From positions 62,001 to 126,000 of the forward strand of contig NZ_JACXBW010000012.1 in NCBI RefSeq assembly GCF_014712225.1: 64,000 bases of DNA, written 5' to 3'. Source of the stretch: Pseudarthrobacter sulfonivorans. Its GTDB lineage: Bacteria; Actinomycetota; Actinomycetes; Actinomycetales; Micrococcaceae. Shown here piece by piece: positions 34,501 through 42,526 of this stretch; positions within the stretch are counted from its first letter, which is position 1; the number at the start of each line of letters is the position of its first letter. The notes under the pieces are model-generated. The model was given only the letters and a program-made list of their open reading frames with translations, did not search any database and was not told the origin of the DNA. The position numbers and the translations under genes are program-made.

Positions 34501-36658
34501 GACGCTCCTGAACGAACTGCTGGGGCGCGTGGAACTCCGCGAACTGCTCGACGCGAAGGTCATCGACGCCACCGAGCTCGAACTCCAGCGGCTTGCGCCG
34601 GACCGCCGTGCCCGCGGCCTGGAAGGCGTAGCGGACCTGCTCCGGCTGCTCGGCCCGCTGACACCCGAGGAAGTCGCTGCCCGGCTGGACCCGGCAGTTG
34701 AACCGACCGCACCCGCGGTGGTTGAACCAGCCCCGGAGGTTGAGCCTGTCGAAACCCCGCATGCTGATACCGCCCTTGCCGCCACCCACCTGGCGGCACT
34801 GCAACGGGCCGCACGCGCCATCAAGGTCAACATCGGCGGGGCTGAGCGGTTTGCCGCCGTCGAGGACGCAGCCCGCCTGCGCGATGCCATCGGCGTGCCA
34901 CTGCCCATGGGCGTCCCGCTCGCCTTCATCGAACCCGTAGCCGACCCCCTCGGCGATCTCGTCTCCCGGTATGCCCGCACGCACGGACCGTTCACGGCGA
35001 TGGAAGCTGCCGCACGGCTAGGCCTCGGGGTGGCCGTAGTTGGCACGGCGCTGAAGCGGCTCGCCGCCGACGGCCGTGTGGTGGAAGGCGAGTTCCGGCC
35101 GCACGCTGCGCCGCCGGAAAGCCCGGCCTCGGGGCCGGAGGAAAAACCGCAGCCGCTCCCCCAGGAACAACATCAGGAACCGCAGCAGTCGGCCACCACC
35201 AGCGAGTGGTGCGACGCCGAAGTCCTCCGGAAGCTCCGGCGTCGTTCGCTGGCAGCACTGCGCGCCGAAGTGGAACCGGTGGATGCCGCCGCCTATGGCC
35301 GTTTCCTCCCCGCCTGGCAGAATGTCCGAACCCCGGGCGCCGGCGGCGGGCAGCCGTCCCTGCGCGGGCTGGACGGAATTGTCACGGCGATCGACCAGCT
35401 GTCCGGGGTTCCAGTTCCCGCTTCGGCGTGGGAGCCGCTGGTGCTGGCGAGCCGGGTTTCGAACTACCAGCCCGCCATGCTGGACGAGCTCATGGCCGCC
35501 GGAGAGGTCCTGTGGTCCGGGGCCGGCGCACTTCCCGGCAATGACGGCTGGGTGAGCATGCATCTGGCCGATTCCGCAGACCTGACGCTGAACCCGGCCG
35601 TCGAATACGAGCCAGGGGACGCGCAGCAGCGTTTGCTCGACCACCTTCGAAACAACGGCGGCGGCTATTTCTTCCGCCAGCTGACGGACGTCGCAGGCGG
35701 CATGGACGCCGTCCTGAGCGACCAGGACGTGGTTTCGGCATTATGGGATCTGGCCTGGGCCGGCCGCATCACCGGCGACACTTTTGCGCCGGTCCGCGCC
35801 CTCATTGCCGGTGGCCATACCGCCCACCGGCAGGTGGCGCGCGCACCCCGGGCACGTGCACCGCGGATGAGCAGGCTTGGCCGTTCCCACGGCACCGGCC
35901 TCTTGGGGTCCTCGGGGGTGGGTTCGCCCGGACTCAGCGGCGGGCGGTACGGCTCCTCGGGCGGAGTGGCGGCCACTCCGCCGCTGGCTGCCGGACGATG
36001 GTCGGCACTGCCTTCGCCTGAACTGGACGCCACCATCCATGCCCGTGCGACGGCGGAATTGCTGCTGGACCGTTACGGCGTGGTGACACGGGGATCGGTG
36101 ATGGCGGAGCAGATCCTGGGCGGGTTTGGCCTGATGTACAAAGTGCTGGCCAGGCTGGAGGAGGCCGGCCGCTGCCGGCGCGGGTACTTCATCGAGCATC
36201 TCGGTGCCGCCCAGTTCGCCGTGCCGGCGACCGTGGACCGGCTGCGCTCCTATTCCGAGGACAGCCAGCTGGCGAAACCGGAACCGGTTGCCCTGGCACT
36301 GGCGGCCACCGACCCCGCCAACCCGTACGGTGCAGCCCTGGCTTGGCCGGCTCTCAACGAGGAAGCCGGCACCGGCCACCGGCCGGGACGGAAAGCCGGG
36401 GCCCTGGTAGTGCTCGTGGACGGCGCCCTCATCCTGTACGTGGAGCGTGGCGGCAAGACCTTGCTGGCCTTCAGCGATGACGAAGCCATCCTCGCAGCGG
36501 CCGGCACCGCGCTGGTGGGAGTGGTCACCCGCGGCGCCGTGGACAAGCTGATCATGGAAAAAGTCAACGGCCACGACATCCTGGACACCGCCGTCGCCAA
36601 GGCGCTCGCGGCCGCCGGCGCCTACTCCACTCCCAAAGGACTGAGGATCCGTGCCTGA
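31592..36658 (+). CDS. lhr: Lhr-family ATP-dependent DNA helicase
   Basis: 1688 residues, a superfamily 2 helicase for 3'-5' unwinding of DNA or RNA:DNA hybrids in repair. Motifs are Walker A VVAPTGSGKT, Walker B DEVH in IIVDEVHAVAGTKRGAHL, SAT in GLSATVEP, motif V VVATSSLELGIDMG and motif VI QRVGRAGHQVG. The long C-terminal half, with RLPVHAPWALAVG-like and winged-helix parts, is typical of full-length bacterial Lhr. Low-complexity insertions occur at about 345-360 and 420-455. ATG 31592 was chosen, though GGAGG is only one base away; the open frame continues to 31373 through the end of the preceding gene. The 3' end is duplicated (see 36642-36702). Confidence 0.95.
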   Translation: MQEQQPPVAGPDALTGTPMGRFSRPTRDWFLGAFSEPTPAQDGAWNAISSGSHALVVAPTGSGKTLAAFLWALDRLLVSAPALELPGLDVAPAKGRRPRPPKRKTRVLYISPLKALGVDVERNLRAPLIGITQTAKRLGLPAPLITVGVRSGDTTAADRRSLLSNPPDILITTPESLFLMLTSKARETLTEVDTIIVDEVHAVAGTKRGAHLAVSLERLDALLPKPAQRIGLSATVEPRELVAQFLAGSARVEVVAPPSRKTWDLTVSVPVEDMSDLQGAAGAFDSGPASGLQPQASIWPHVEEKIVDLVLPNQSTIVFANSRRLAERLTARLNEIYAERQLVAAGGGWGEFDSPESFGGAGRVPGGVSAPGGIPVSSGLPVSTATPAHMMAQAGSTAGADPLLARAHHGSVSKDQRALIEDDLKSGRLRCVVATSSLELGIDMGAVDLVVQVESPPSVASGLQRVGRAGHQVGEISQGVLFPKHRADLVHTAITVERMLEGKIERLFVPANPLDILAQQTVAATALGSIDVEEWFATVRRSAPFASLPRSAFEATLDLLAGRYASDEFAELRPRIIWDRNAGTIEGRPGAQRLAVTSGGTIPDRGLFGVYIIGTEVEGSASPSGDGKTSTPSPAKGGRRVGELDEEMVYESRVGDIFALGATSWKIEDITHDRVLVSPAFGQPGKLPFWKGDSLGRPVDLGRALGAFVRELSASDVGPATERCTAAGLDAFAANNLIQYLSEQKLATDVVPSDTTLVVERFHDELGDWRVILHSPFGMPVHAPWALAVGQRLQQRYGLDGSAMAADDGIVLRVPMMEDEPPGAELFLFDPEELEQIVTAEVGGSALFASRFRECAARALLLPRQTPGKRQPLWQQRQRSAQLLDVARKYPTFPIVLETVRECLQDVYDLPALKDIAASVERRELRIVETTTQQPSPFAKSLLFGYVAQFLYEGDSPLAERRAAALALDSTLLNELLGRVELRELLDAKVIDATELELQRLAPDRRARGLEGVADLLRLLGPLTPEEVAARLDPAVEPTAPAVVEPAPEVEPVETPHADTALAATHLAALQRAARAIKVNIGGAERFAAVEDAARLRDAIGVPLPMGVPLAFIEPVADPLGDLVSRYARTHGPFTAMEAAARLGLGVAVVGTALKRLAADGRVVEGEFRPHAAPPESPASGPEEKPQPLPQEQHQEPQQSATTSEWCDAEVLRKLRRRSLAALRAEVEPVDAAAYGRFLPAWQNVRTPGAGGGQPSLRGLDGIVTAIDQLSGVPVPASAWEPLVLASRVSNYQPAMLDELMAAGEVLWSGAGALPGNDGWVSMHLADSADLTLNPAVEYEPGDAQQRLLDHLRNNGGGYFFRQLTDVAGGMDAVLSDQDVVSALWDLAWAGRITGDTFAPVRALIAGGHTAHRQVARAPRARAPRMSRLGRSHGTGLLGSSGVGSPGLSGGRYGSSGGVAATPPLAAGRWSALPSPELDATIHARATAELLLDRYGVVTRGSVMAEQILGGFGLMYKVLARLEEAGRCRRGYFIEHLGAAQFAVPATVDRLRSYSEDSQLAKPEPVALALAATDPANPYGAALAWPALNEEAGTGHRPGRKAGALVVLVDGALILYVERGGKTLLAFSDDEAILAAAGTALVGVVTRGAVDKLIMEKVNGHDILDTAVAKALAAAGAYSTPKGLRIRA

Positions 36659-36702
36659 GACTGGGAAAATGCAGTTCGGGGAAGTGAGGATCCGTGCCTG
36701 AG
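36642..36702 (+). repeat. 18-bp direct repeat at the lhr-glycosylase junction
   Basis: TGAGGATCCGTGCCTGAG occurs at 36642-36659 and 36685-36702, 43 bp apart. Each copy contains GAGG, GTG and a TGA. The first copy holds the lhr stop; the second holds the ribosome site and GTG start of the glycosylase. Confidence 0.9.
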
Positions 36703-37632
36703 GGTGATTCGGTCTGGCGGGCCGCCGCCCAGCTGCACCAGGCCCTGGCCGGGCAGACGCTCACGGCATCCGATTTCCGGGTGCCCCGCTTTGCCACCCT
36801 CAATCTCGCCGGCTGGACCGTGACCGAGGTTGTGCCGCGCGGCAAACACCTCCTGATGCGTGTGCAGGGACCACCGGACGAACGTGACGCGGGGGAACAG
36901 GTACGGAGCGAACAGGTACGGAGCGAACAGGTACAGGGCGAACCGATCCCGGGCGATCAGGCCCCGGAGCGGCGAAGGCTAACCATCCATTCACACCTGA
37001 AAATGGAAGGCACCTGGCAGGTCTATCCGCCCGGGGGACGGTGGCGCAAGCCTGGATTCACTGCCCGGTGCGTGCTGCGCACGGCGGTGGCGGACGCCGT
37101 CGGCTTCTCCCTGGGAATTGTGGAGGTGGTCAGGACCGCTGATGAGGACAGGGTCGTGGGTCACCTGGGGCCGGATCTGCTGGGCCCGGACTGGGACCTG
37201 GCCGAGGCCGAACAGCGGATCCGCGCGGCGCCGAATGTCCCCATCGGTGTTGCCCTCCTGGACCAGCGCAATCTGGCGGGCATCGGCAACATCTATCGGT
37301 GCGAGGCCTGCTTTCTGTCCGGGGTGCACCCGGCGACGCCCGTCTCAGGTGTCCAGGACCTCCGGACCCTCATGACGGACGCCAAGCAACTGCTGGAAGC
37401 AAACCTCGGCCCCGGTCGCCGGGTCACCATCCTCAATCCCCGCGGGATGCCGGTGGGACGAATGGCTGGCAGGCCGGGCTACTGGGTTTACCGTCGCGAA
37501 CACCAGCCATGCCTGAAATGCCGTACCCCCATCCGGCGCGGTGTACTGGGAAAGCTCAACGGCGAGGAAGAACGGGACATCTACTTCTGCCCGAAGTGCC
37601 AGCCTCTGATGGACCAGCCGCTGGTGGACTAG
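36694..37632 (+). CDS. Fpg/Nei-family DNA glycosylase (endonuclease VIII-like)
   Basis: 312 residues. Starts with the invariant PEGD after the initiator, so Pro2 is the Schiff-base nucleophile and Glu3 the catalytic acid. It has NLAGIGNIYRCEACFLSG of the helix-two-turn-helix and a C-terminal zinc finger (CLKC ... CPKC). It excises oxidised bases, with AP-lyase activity. GTG 36694 is preceded by GAGG in the duplicated junction. An Asp/Glu/Arg-rich insert (about 65-90) carries three 15-bp tandem repeats. Confidence 0.93.
   Translation: MPEGDSVWRAAAQLHQALAGQTLTASDFRVPRFATLNLAGWTVTEVVPRGKHLLMRVQGPPDERDAGEQVRSEQVRSEQVQGEPIPGDQAPERRRLTIHSHLKMEGTWQVYPPGGRWRKPGFTARCVLRTAVADAVGFSLGIVEVVRTADEDRVVGHLGPDLLGPDWDLAEAEQRIRAAPNVPIGVALLDQRNLAGIGNIYRCEACFLSGVHPATPVSGVQDLRTLMTDAKQLLEANLGPGRRVTILNPRGMPVGRMAGRPGYWVYRREHQPCLKCRTPIRRGVLGKLNGEEERDIYFCPKCQPLMDQPLVD
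36895..36939 (+). repeat. Three tandem 15-bp repeats inside the glycosylase gene
   Basis: GAACAGGTACGGAGC appears twice exactly and once as GAACAGGTACAGGGC, encoding EQVRS-EQVRS-EQVQG in frame. It lies in a loop of the N-terminal domain. Confidence 0.9.
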
Positions 37633-38291
37633 CCCCTGGTGGCCTGGCCGCTGGTGGCAGGGGACCGAAGTGCGTCACTCTCCCGGGACTCGGGCGCCAC
37701 GGCTTCCTTGACGGGAACCGGCACCATAAACCGTGGCAGCAGCAGTTGGACCAGGGGGCCGATAGCCAAGGCGTAAACCACGGTGCCCACCCCCACGGAA
37801 CCGCCCAGCAGCCACCCGACGCCGAGAACCACTACCTCAATCAGGGTGCGGGCGATCCGCACCGACCAGCCGGTCCGGCGGGCCAGTCCCGTCATCAGGC
37901 CGTCCCTGGGGCCGGGGCCGAACCGTGCGCCGATGTAGCAGGCGGTTGCAATGCCGTTCAGCACCACGGCCCCGACGAGCATCGCGATCTGGCCGCCGAG
38001 GTGGGAGAACGCGGGAATCAGCGCCAGACCCACGTCGGCGAAGACCCCTACCAGGACCGCATTGGCCAGCGTTCCAAAGCCGGGCTTCTGCCGCAGCGGG
38101 ATCCACAGCAGCAGCACCAGGAAGCTCGCGATGATGACCACCACGCCGATGCTCAACCCGGTCCTGCCCGCAACGCCTTGGTGGAACACATCCCAAGGGT
38201 CCAGCCCCAGTCCGGCGCGGATGAACAGAGCCAGTGATACGCCGTACATGGCCAGGCCGACAAAAAGCTGGAGGAGTCTGCGGGTCAACAT
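37629..38291 (-). CDS. YczE/YyaS/YitT-family membrane protein
   Basis: 220 residues with about five membrane helices and the family hallmark GLGLDPWDVFHQGVAGRTGLS near the N-terminus, plus ARFGPGPRDGLMTGLARRTG. YczE proteins are commonly divergent from MocR-type regulators, as here; their transport substrate is unproven. Its stop shares CTAG with the stop of the convergent glycosylase. Regulatory boxes for the divergent pair are at 38303-38350. Confidence 0.9.
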   Translation of the reverse strand: MLTRRLLQLFVGLAMYGVSLALFIRAGLGLDPWDVFHQGVAGRTGLSIGVVVIIASFLVLLLWIPLRQKPGFGTLANAVLVGVFADVGLALIPAFSHLGGQIAMLVGAVVLNGIATACYIGARFGPGPRDGLMTGLARRTGWSVRIARTLIEVVVLGVGWLLGGSVGVGTVVYALAIGPLVQLLLPRFMVPVPVKEAVAPESRESDALRSPATSGQATRG

Positions 38292-38302
38292 AACGACAAC
38301 CC

Positions 38303-38350
38303 TGCCAGAGAACTGGCATTGAATTACATAGCCAGTTTGAGATACTGGCT
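38303..38350. promoter_or_regulatory. Two inverted CTGGC/GCCAG operator boxes between YczE and MocR genes
   Basis: TGCCAG-AGAA-CTGGCA (38303-38318) and AGCCAGT-N7-ACTGGCT (38330-38350) are both perfect inverted repeats with the same GCCAG/CTGGC half-site. They flank the -35 and overlap the -10 of the MocR promoter, so the MocR protein is the likely ligand. Confidence 0.75.
38319..38346 (+). promoter_or_regulatory. Promoter of the MocR gene, probably leaderless
   Basis: TTGAAT (38319-38324), 16-bp spacer and GATACT (38341-38346). The ATG at 38353 is seven bases past the -10 box, where transcription would begin, and no ribosome site is present. Confidence 0.6.
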
Positions 38351-38352
38351 TT

Positions 38353-39954
38353 ATGTCCGCATCCCTGAACCCGTCCGCACTGGCACGCCTCCTGGGCCAG
38401 TGGCACCCCGGCGCCGCACCCGCCTACCGCGAGCTGGCCGACGTCGTCCGCCTCCTGGTCCTGGACGGCCGGGTGGCCCTTGACACCGCGCTGCCGAGCG
38501 AGCGGGCCCTGTCCGAGGTGCTGGGCGTCAGCCGAACAACGGTGACGGCCGCGTACGCCCTCCTCCGCGAGGAGGGCTTCCTCAGCAGCGGGCAAGGCTC
38601 GCGGGGCCGGACCCGGATTCCGCGCCTATCGCCCATGGGATCCGCTTTCCCCGCCAGCCCGGCGTCGGGCACTCCGGGGCGCCCGGCGGCGACGCCGGGG
38701 CACGAAGCCACCGAACTTGGATTTGTCCCACCCGGGCTCGCGGCACCCGGGCTTGCCGCCCCCGATGGACTCATCGACCTCGCGTACGCATCGCTGCCGG
38801 CCAGTGGCGAAGTGGTGCATCGCGCGTTCGCAGCAGCCCTCACCGAACTGCCCGCGCTCCTGCCGGGCTTCGGCTACGATGCCATCGGCCTGCTCCCCCT
38901 GCGCGAGGCTGTGGCCGCGCGCTACACCGCCGCGGGCGCGCCCACCACTGCCGAACAAATCCTGGTGACGTCGGGAGCGCAACACGCCTTGAACATCATC
39001 ATCCGTGCGCTGGCCGGGCGGCAGGACAGGGTTTTGGTGGAGCACCCCAGCTACCCGAACGCCCTGGACGCCATCCGGGCCGCAGGCTGCCGGACCATCC
39101 CTGTGGCGTTCACTTCAATGCACGACGCCGGCGCTGGCCGCGGTCCCGGCGCTGAGGGATCCGCGGGCGGCTTGCCCGCTCCGGCGTGGGACATGCAGGC
39201 CCTGCGCGCCGCCATGATGCAGCAACGCCCCAAGATGGCCTACGTTGTGCCGGACTTCCACAATCCCACCGGTCAGCTGATGCCCGACCGCCAGCGCCGC
39301 CAACTGGTCCGAATCGCAGCGGACGCCGGATCTGTCCTGGTGGTTGATGAGACGCTTCGGGCGTTGAACCTCGACGGCGCCGTGACCACTCCCGTGGCTG
39401 CCTTCAGTCCTGCGGTGGTAACCATCGGCTCGCTCAGCAAATCCCACTGGGCCGGTCTCCGGACGGGCTGGATCCGCGCGTCGGAACCGATGATCCAGCG
39501 GTTTGCCGCGGCACGGTCGTCCCTGGATTTGGGCGGACCGGTCATGGAACAACTGGCTGCAGCGCACCTGGTCCGCGCCCTGGATGAACCCCTTCCCGCC
39601 CGGCTCGGCGCCCTCCGGGACAGCCGCGCCGCCCTGCTGGAACTGCTGGCCGGACACCTCCCGGAGTGGCAAACGGAACGCCCGGCCGGCGGCCTGTCCG
39701 TCTGGTGCAGGCTGCCGGCGCCTGTCAGTACCGCACTGACGGTCATCGCCCCGGATTTTGGCATCAGGCTCGCCGCCGGGCCACGCTTCGGCGTCGGCGG
39801 CGCCTTCGAACGCTACCTCCGGGTGCCGTTCACCCTGCCGCCGGAACAGCTGGAGACAGCAGTCCTGGCGTTGCGCTCAGCCCAGGACAGACTCCATGCC
39901 GCCCCGCAGCTCCGCCGCACCCTGAAACCGGCCCCGGCCGTGGCCATCGCATGA
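38353..39954 (+). CDS. MocR-family regulator (GntR HTH fused to class I aminotransferase)
   Basis: 533 residues. The N-terminal winged helix of GntR type (about 20-90) shows LPSERALSEVLGVSRTTVTA. A fold-type I aminotransferase domain follows from about 140 with the PLP site VTIGSLSKSHWAGLRTGW (PLP lysine in SLSK) and PDFHNPTGQ. Such proteins sense PLP or amino acids and control a divergent target, here YczE. The operator boxes at 38303-38350 support that and autoregulation. Substrate or effector is unknown. Confidence 0.93.
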   Translation: MSASLNPSALARLLGQWHPGAAPAYRELADVVRLLVLDGRVALDTALPSERALSEVLGVSRTTVTAAYALLREEGFLSSGQGSRGRTRIPRLSPMGSAFPASPASGTPGRPAATPGHEATELGFVPPGLAAPGLAAPDGLIDLAYASLPASGEVVHRAFAAALTELPALLPGFGYDAIGLLPLREAVAARYTAAGAPTTAEQILVTSGAQHALNIIIRALAGRQDRVLVEHPSYPNALDAIRAAGCRTIPVAFTSMHDAGAGRGPGAEGSAGGLPAPAWDMQALRAAMMQQRPKMAYVVPDFHNPTGQLMPDRQRRQLVRIAADAGSVLVVDETLRALNLDGAVTTPVAAFSPAVVTIGSLSKSHWAGLRTGWIRASEPMIQRFAAARSSLDLGGPVMEQLAAAHLVRALDEPLPARLGALRDSRAALLELLAGHLPEWQTERPAGGLSVWCRLPAPVSTALTVIAPDFGIRLAAGPRFGVGGAFERYLRVPFTLPPEQLETAVLALRSAQDRLHAAPQLRRTLKPAPAVAIA

Positions 39955-39970
39955 CACGCGAATTCGCAAT

Positions 39971-40068
39971 CGACGCGCAGATTCCCCGCCGACGCGCAAA
40001 ATACCTGGCGCGCCCGATATATGGCCGCGTCAGGTATTTTGCGCGTCGAAATGCAGTTCCCGCGTCGA
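39971..40068. repeat. Nested inverted-repeat element with four CGACGCG copies
   Basis: CGACGCGCAAAATACCTG (39990-40007) pairs perfectly with CAGGTATTTTGCGCGTCG (40031-40048). The next five bases on each side pair as GCGCG/CGCGT with one G-U, giving a 23-bp stem and 13-base loop. CGACGCG recurs outside at 39971-39977 and, inverted, at 40061-40067. It lies between the convergent MocR and SRPBCC genes and could end both transcripts. Confidence 0.85.
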
Positions 40069-40076
40069 CAGATCTC

Positions 40077-40769
40077 CTAGACGTAGACCTTTTCCAGGAA
40101 CCCGTCCCAGGCCTTGGCCGTGGCTTCCGGATCGCCGCTGCCGCTGAAGTCGTGGACCGTCATGCCCACCGGAGCGCCGAAGGCGTTGCGGCCAAAGAAC
40201 CGGTACATCGCGTCCGCGGTCCGCAGTCCCAGGAAGTGCTCGTTGACGAAGTCCACTTCCCCGGACAGCCGCCCGACGCCGTCGACCTCCATCTCCACCG
40301 CTGAACCCTGCGCGGCAGAGTCCACGCCGAGGGCTTTCTTCAGCCGGTCGAATCCGTCCGGCGCCTGCGAGGCCGCGGGTCCCTGGATGTCCGTAAACAC
40401 CACCGGCTGCCCGTCGAAGTGCGCCAGGTACTGGCCGAGCGTGTGGAGGTAGAACTCGGTGTGTCGGCGCGCACCGTCGTACTGCTCATCCCAGTTGTCG
40501 GCGAAGATCCCACTGTGGACGTAGTGGAGCTTGGCGCGGCCGCCGTCGAGCGGTTCAAGGACGTGCTCCAGCTGGTTGAACCAGCCGTCAGGGCCGTCCA
40601 TTCGGGAGACCAGATGCGTGGGGTACTCCTGGACCGTTTTGACGTCCGGCCACTGGTCAGTGGGAAACATCCAGGCCGGGGTACCTTTGGTCACGGCCTC
40701 CCAGACGCGCTCGGGAGTGCCCGGCAGTTCGGCGTCGTAGACGATCTCAAATTCGCGGTTATCAGTCAT
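40077..40769 (-). CDS. SRPBCC (AHSA1/START-like) domain protein
   Basis: 230 residues with the Aha1/AHSA1-type SRPBCC fold: IVYDAELPGTPERVWEAVTKG at the start, FNQLEHVLEPLDGGRAKLHYV and HTEFYLHTLGQYLAHFDG. The fold binds hydrophobic ligands; no enzyme residues can be assigned. A gene for such a protein next to an ArsR regulator is a frequent pairing. It overlaps the ArsR gene by eight bases, so the two are co-transcribed from the promoter at 41404-41433. Confidence 0.88.
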   Translation of the reverse strand: MTDNREFEIVYDAELPGTPERVWEAVTKGTPAWMFPTDQWPDVKTVQEYPTHLVSRMDGPDGWFNQLEHVLEPLDGGRAKLHYVHSGIFADNWDEQYDGARRHTEFYLHTLGQYLAHFDGQPVVFTDIQGPAASQAPDGFDRLKKALGVDSAAQGSAVEMEVDGVGRLSGEVDFVNEHFLGLRTADAMYRFFGRNAFGAPVGMTVHDFSGSGDPEATAKAWDGFLEKVYV

Positions 40770-41397
40770 TGTCCTGCTCCTTCGCTGAGGTGGTTTTGGT
40801 GGGGGCCTTAAGTACGGGGTGAAGCGCGACGACGAGCCGATGCTTCCGCCCGCCGCCCGCGCCGCTACCGCCCGCGCCGCCGTCGTGGTATTTGTCCACC
40901 AGCCGGGTCACCGCAACACCGAGTTCCTCGGCAAACGCGGCCCGGTCCGAGGCGGTCCGGAAGGTGATCTCGCCGTCGATCGCGAACGTGGCGAGCTTCT
41001 GCCGGGCCGCGGCGGCGCCGGCGATCAGCTTGCCCACTTCCTGGACCATCCGGCCTGCGAGCGCCAAGAGCCAGAAGGCGGAAAAGCGGTCCGAAAAGCG
41101 GTGCGGATCCGGCGCCACCGATGCGAGCGCAACGGGGGAAATCAGGTAGGAGGCCGCCGTCGCCTGGAGGACACGTTCGGTGACGTTCCCTTTCCGCCGC
41201 TCCTCCACGAGCTCCACCAGCCCGTGCCGTTCGAGGGCCTTGAGGTGGTAGTTGACCTTCTGCCGTGGCAGCCCCACCTTGGCTGCGAGCTGGGTGGCCG
41301 ACCCCGGCTCCGCCAGCTCCCGGAGGATGCGCGTGCGGATCGGGTCCAGCGACGCTTCCGCCGCGGCCGGATCCTCGATCACTTCGATGTCCAACAT
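40762..41397 (-). CDS. ArsR-family winged-helix regulator
   Basis: 211 residues. The ArsR/HTH_20 winged helix is in residues 15-85 (DPIRTRILRELAEPGSATQ, LAAKVGLPRQKVNYHLKALE, then HGLVELVEERRKGNVTERV). The C-terminal helical part has no cysteine metal site, so it is not a metal sensor. It is likely autoregulated through the inverted repeat at 41416-41431. The ATG is the predicted transcription start. It overlaps the SRPBCC gene, and the two probably form a functional pair. Confidence 0.88.
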   Translation of the reverse strand: MLDIEVIEDPAAAEASLDPIRTRILRELAEPGSATQLAAKVGLPRQKVNYHLKALERHGLVELVEERRKGNVTERVLQATAASYLISPVALASVAPDPHRFSDRFSAFWLLALAGRMVQEVGKLIAGAAAARQKLATFAIDGEITFRTASDRAAFAEELGVAVTRLVDKYHDGGAGGSGAGGGRKHRLVVALHPVLKAPTKTTSAKEQDND

Positions 41398-41403
41398 GCT
41401 TCA

Positions 41404-41433
41404 AGTATGGTTACCGACAACTTTTATTGTCAA
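41404..41433 (-). promoter_or_regulatory. Leaderless promoter and operator of the ArsR/SRPBCC operon
   Basis: On the minus strand TTGACA (41433-41428), an 18-bp spacer and CATACT (41409-41404) precede the ATG at 41397 by six bases, so transcription should begin at the start codon. GACAA-N6-TTGTC (41416-41431) is a perfect inverted repeat lying between -35 and -10, the usual place for an ArsR operator. Confidence 0.7.
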
Positions 41434-41542
41434 GAACTTTTTTTCCGTCGGATATGCGCTCGTTTGCGGGCCTGCCATCGACGCCCGCACCGGCCCGAAG
41501 CACGCACAGCGGGCCCGCAACGCAAAGTAGAATGGACCGGTG

Positions 41543-42526
41543 ATGCAATCCCCCCTCCCCGTGCGCGACGGCGTCAACGCCACCCGCCTGCGCCTCCCGG
41601 ACGAGGGGCCGTGGACCACCGCGATGGACTACATGATGCACCGCTGGGGCCACATCGATCCGCAGGGCATCGAGGACCGGTTCGACGCCGGCGAGATCGT
41701 GGGCGAGGGCGGCGTCCCGCTGGACCGGGCCACGAAGCTCGATGACCACACCTTCATCTGGTACTACCGCACCCTGCCGCCGGAGACCCGCATCCCGGTG
41801 GACATCAGCATTCTGCACCAGGACGATCACCTGCTGGTGGTGGACAAGCCGCATTTCCTGCCCACCACCCCCGGCGGAACCTACATTCAGGAATCGGCGC
41901 TGGTCCGGCTGCGGAACCAGCTGAACCTGCCGGACCTGATCCCCATGCACCGCCTGGACCGCATGACTGCCGGGGTGCTGCTGCTGTCCACGAATCCGGA
42001 GACGCGCGGCAAGTACCAGGTGCTGTTCGAGAAGCGCCAGGTGCAGAAGGAATACGAGTGTGTTTCCGCCGCGGAGCCCGCGGCCGGGTATCCCGCCGTC
42101 GATTTCCCCGTGGTGGTCCGCAACCGGATGACCAAGTCCCGCAGCTACCTGCTGGCCGAAGTGATCGACGGCGAACCGAACGCGGAGACCCGGATCGAAC
42201 GCCTGGAAACGCTCGACGGCGTCGCCTCCCCGCGGACGGCCGTCACCGCCAGCGCCGGCAACCAGGGCACGCACCGCCGTGCCCGCTACCGGCTTGAACC
42301 GCACTCCGGGAAGACTCACCAGCTCAGGGTGCACATGGCCTCGCTCGGCCTCGGCATCGTCAACGACACGTTCTACCCCGACCTGCTGGACAAGGCTCCG
42401 GACGACTACGCCAAACCGCTGCAGCTGCTGGCCCGCGGCATCCGGTTTGTGGACCCCATCAGCAAGCAGCCCGTCGAATACCGCAGCGCACTGGAACTCA
42501 GCGAGGCTGTTCAAACACCGCGCTGA
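41543..42526 (+). CDS. RluA-family pseudouridine synthase
   Basis: 327 residues. Isomerises uridine to pseudouridine in rRNA or tRNA. The catalytic motif MHRLDRMTAGVLLLS carries the essential Asp. VVDKPHFLPTTPGG and PHSGKTHQLRVHMASLG are the other conserved blocks. The N-terminal 80 residues include an S4-like region (DYMMHRWGHI...EDRFDAGEIVGEGG). Target base unknown. GTG 41540 directly precedes ATG 41543, so either could initiate. The last 29 bases overlap the convergent macrodomain gene. Confidence 0.93.
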   Translation: MQSPLPVRDGVNATRLRLPDEGPWTTAMDYMMHRWGHIDPQGIEDRFDAGEIVGEGGVPLDRATKLDDHTFIWYYRTLPPETRIPVDISILHQDDHLLVVDKPHFLPTTPGGTYIQESALVRLRNQLNLPDLIPMHRLDRMTAGVLLLSTNPETRGKYQVLFEKRQVQKEYECVSAAEPAAGYPAVDFPVVVRNRMTKSRSYLLAEVIDGEPNAETRIERLETLDGVASPRTAVTASAGNQGTHRRARYRLEPHSGKTHQLRVHMASLGLGIVNDTFYPDLLDKAPDDYAKPLQLLARGIRFVDPISKQPVEYRSALELSEAVQTPR

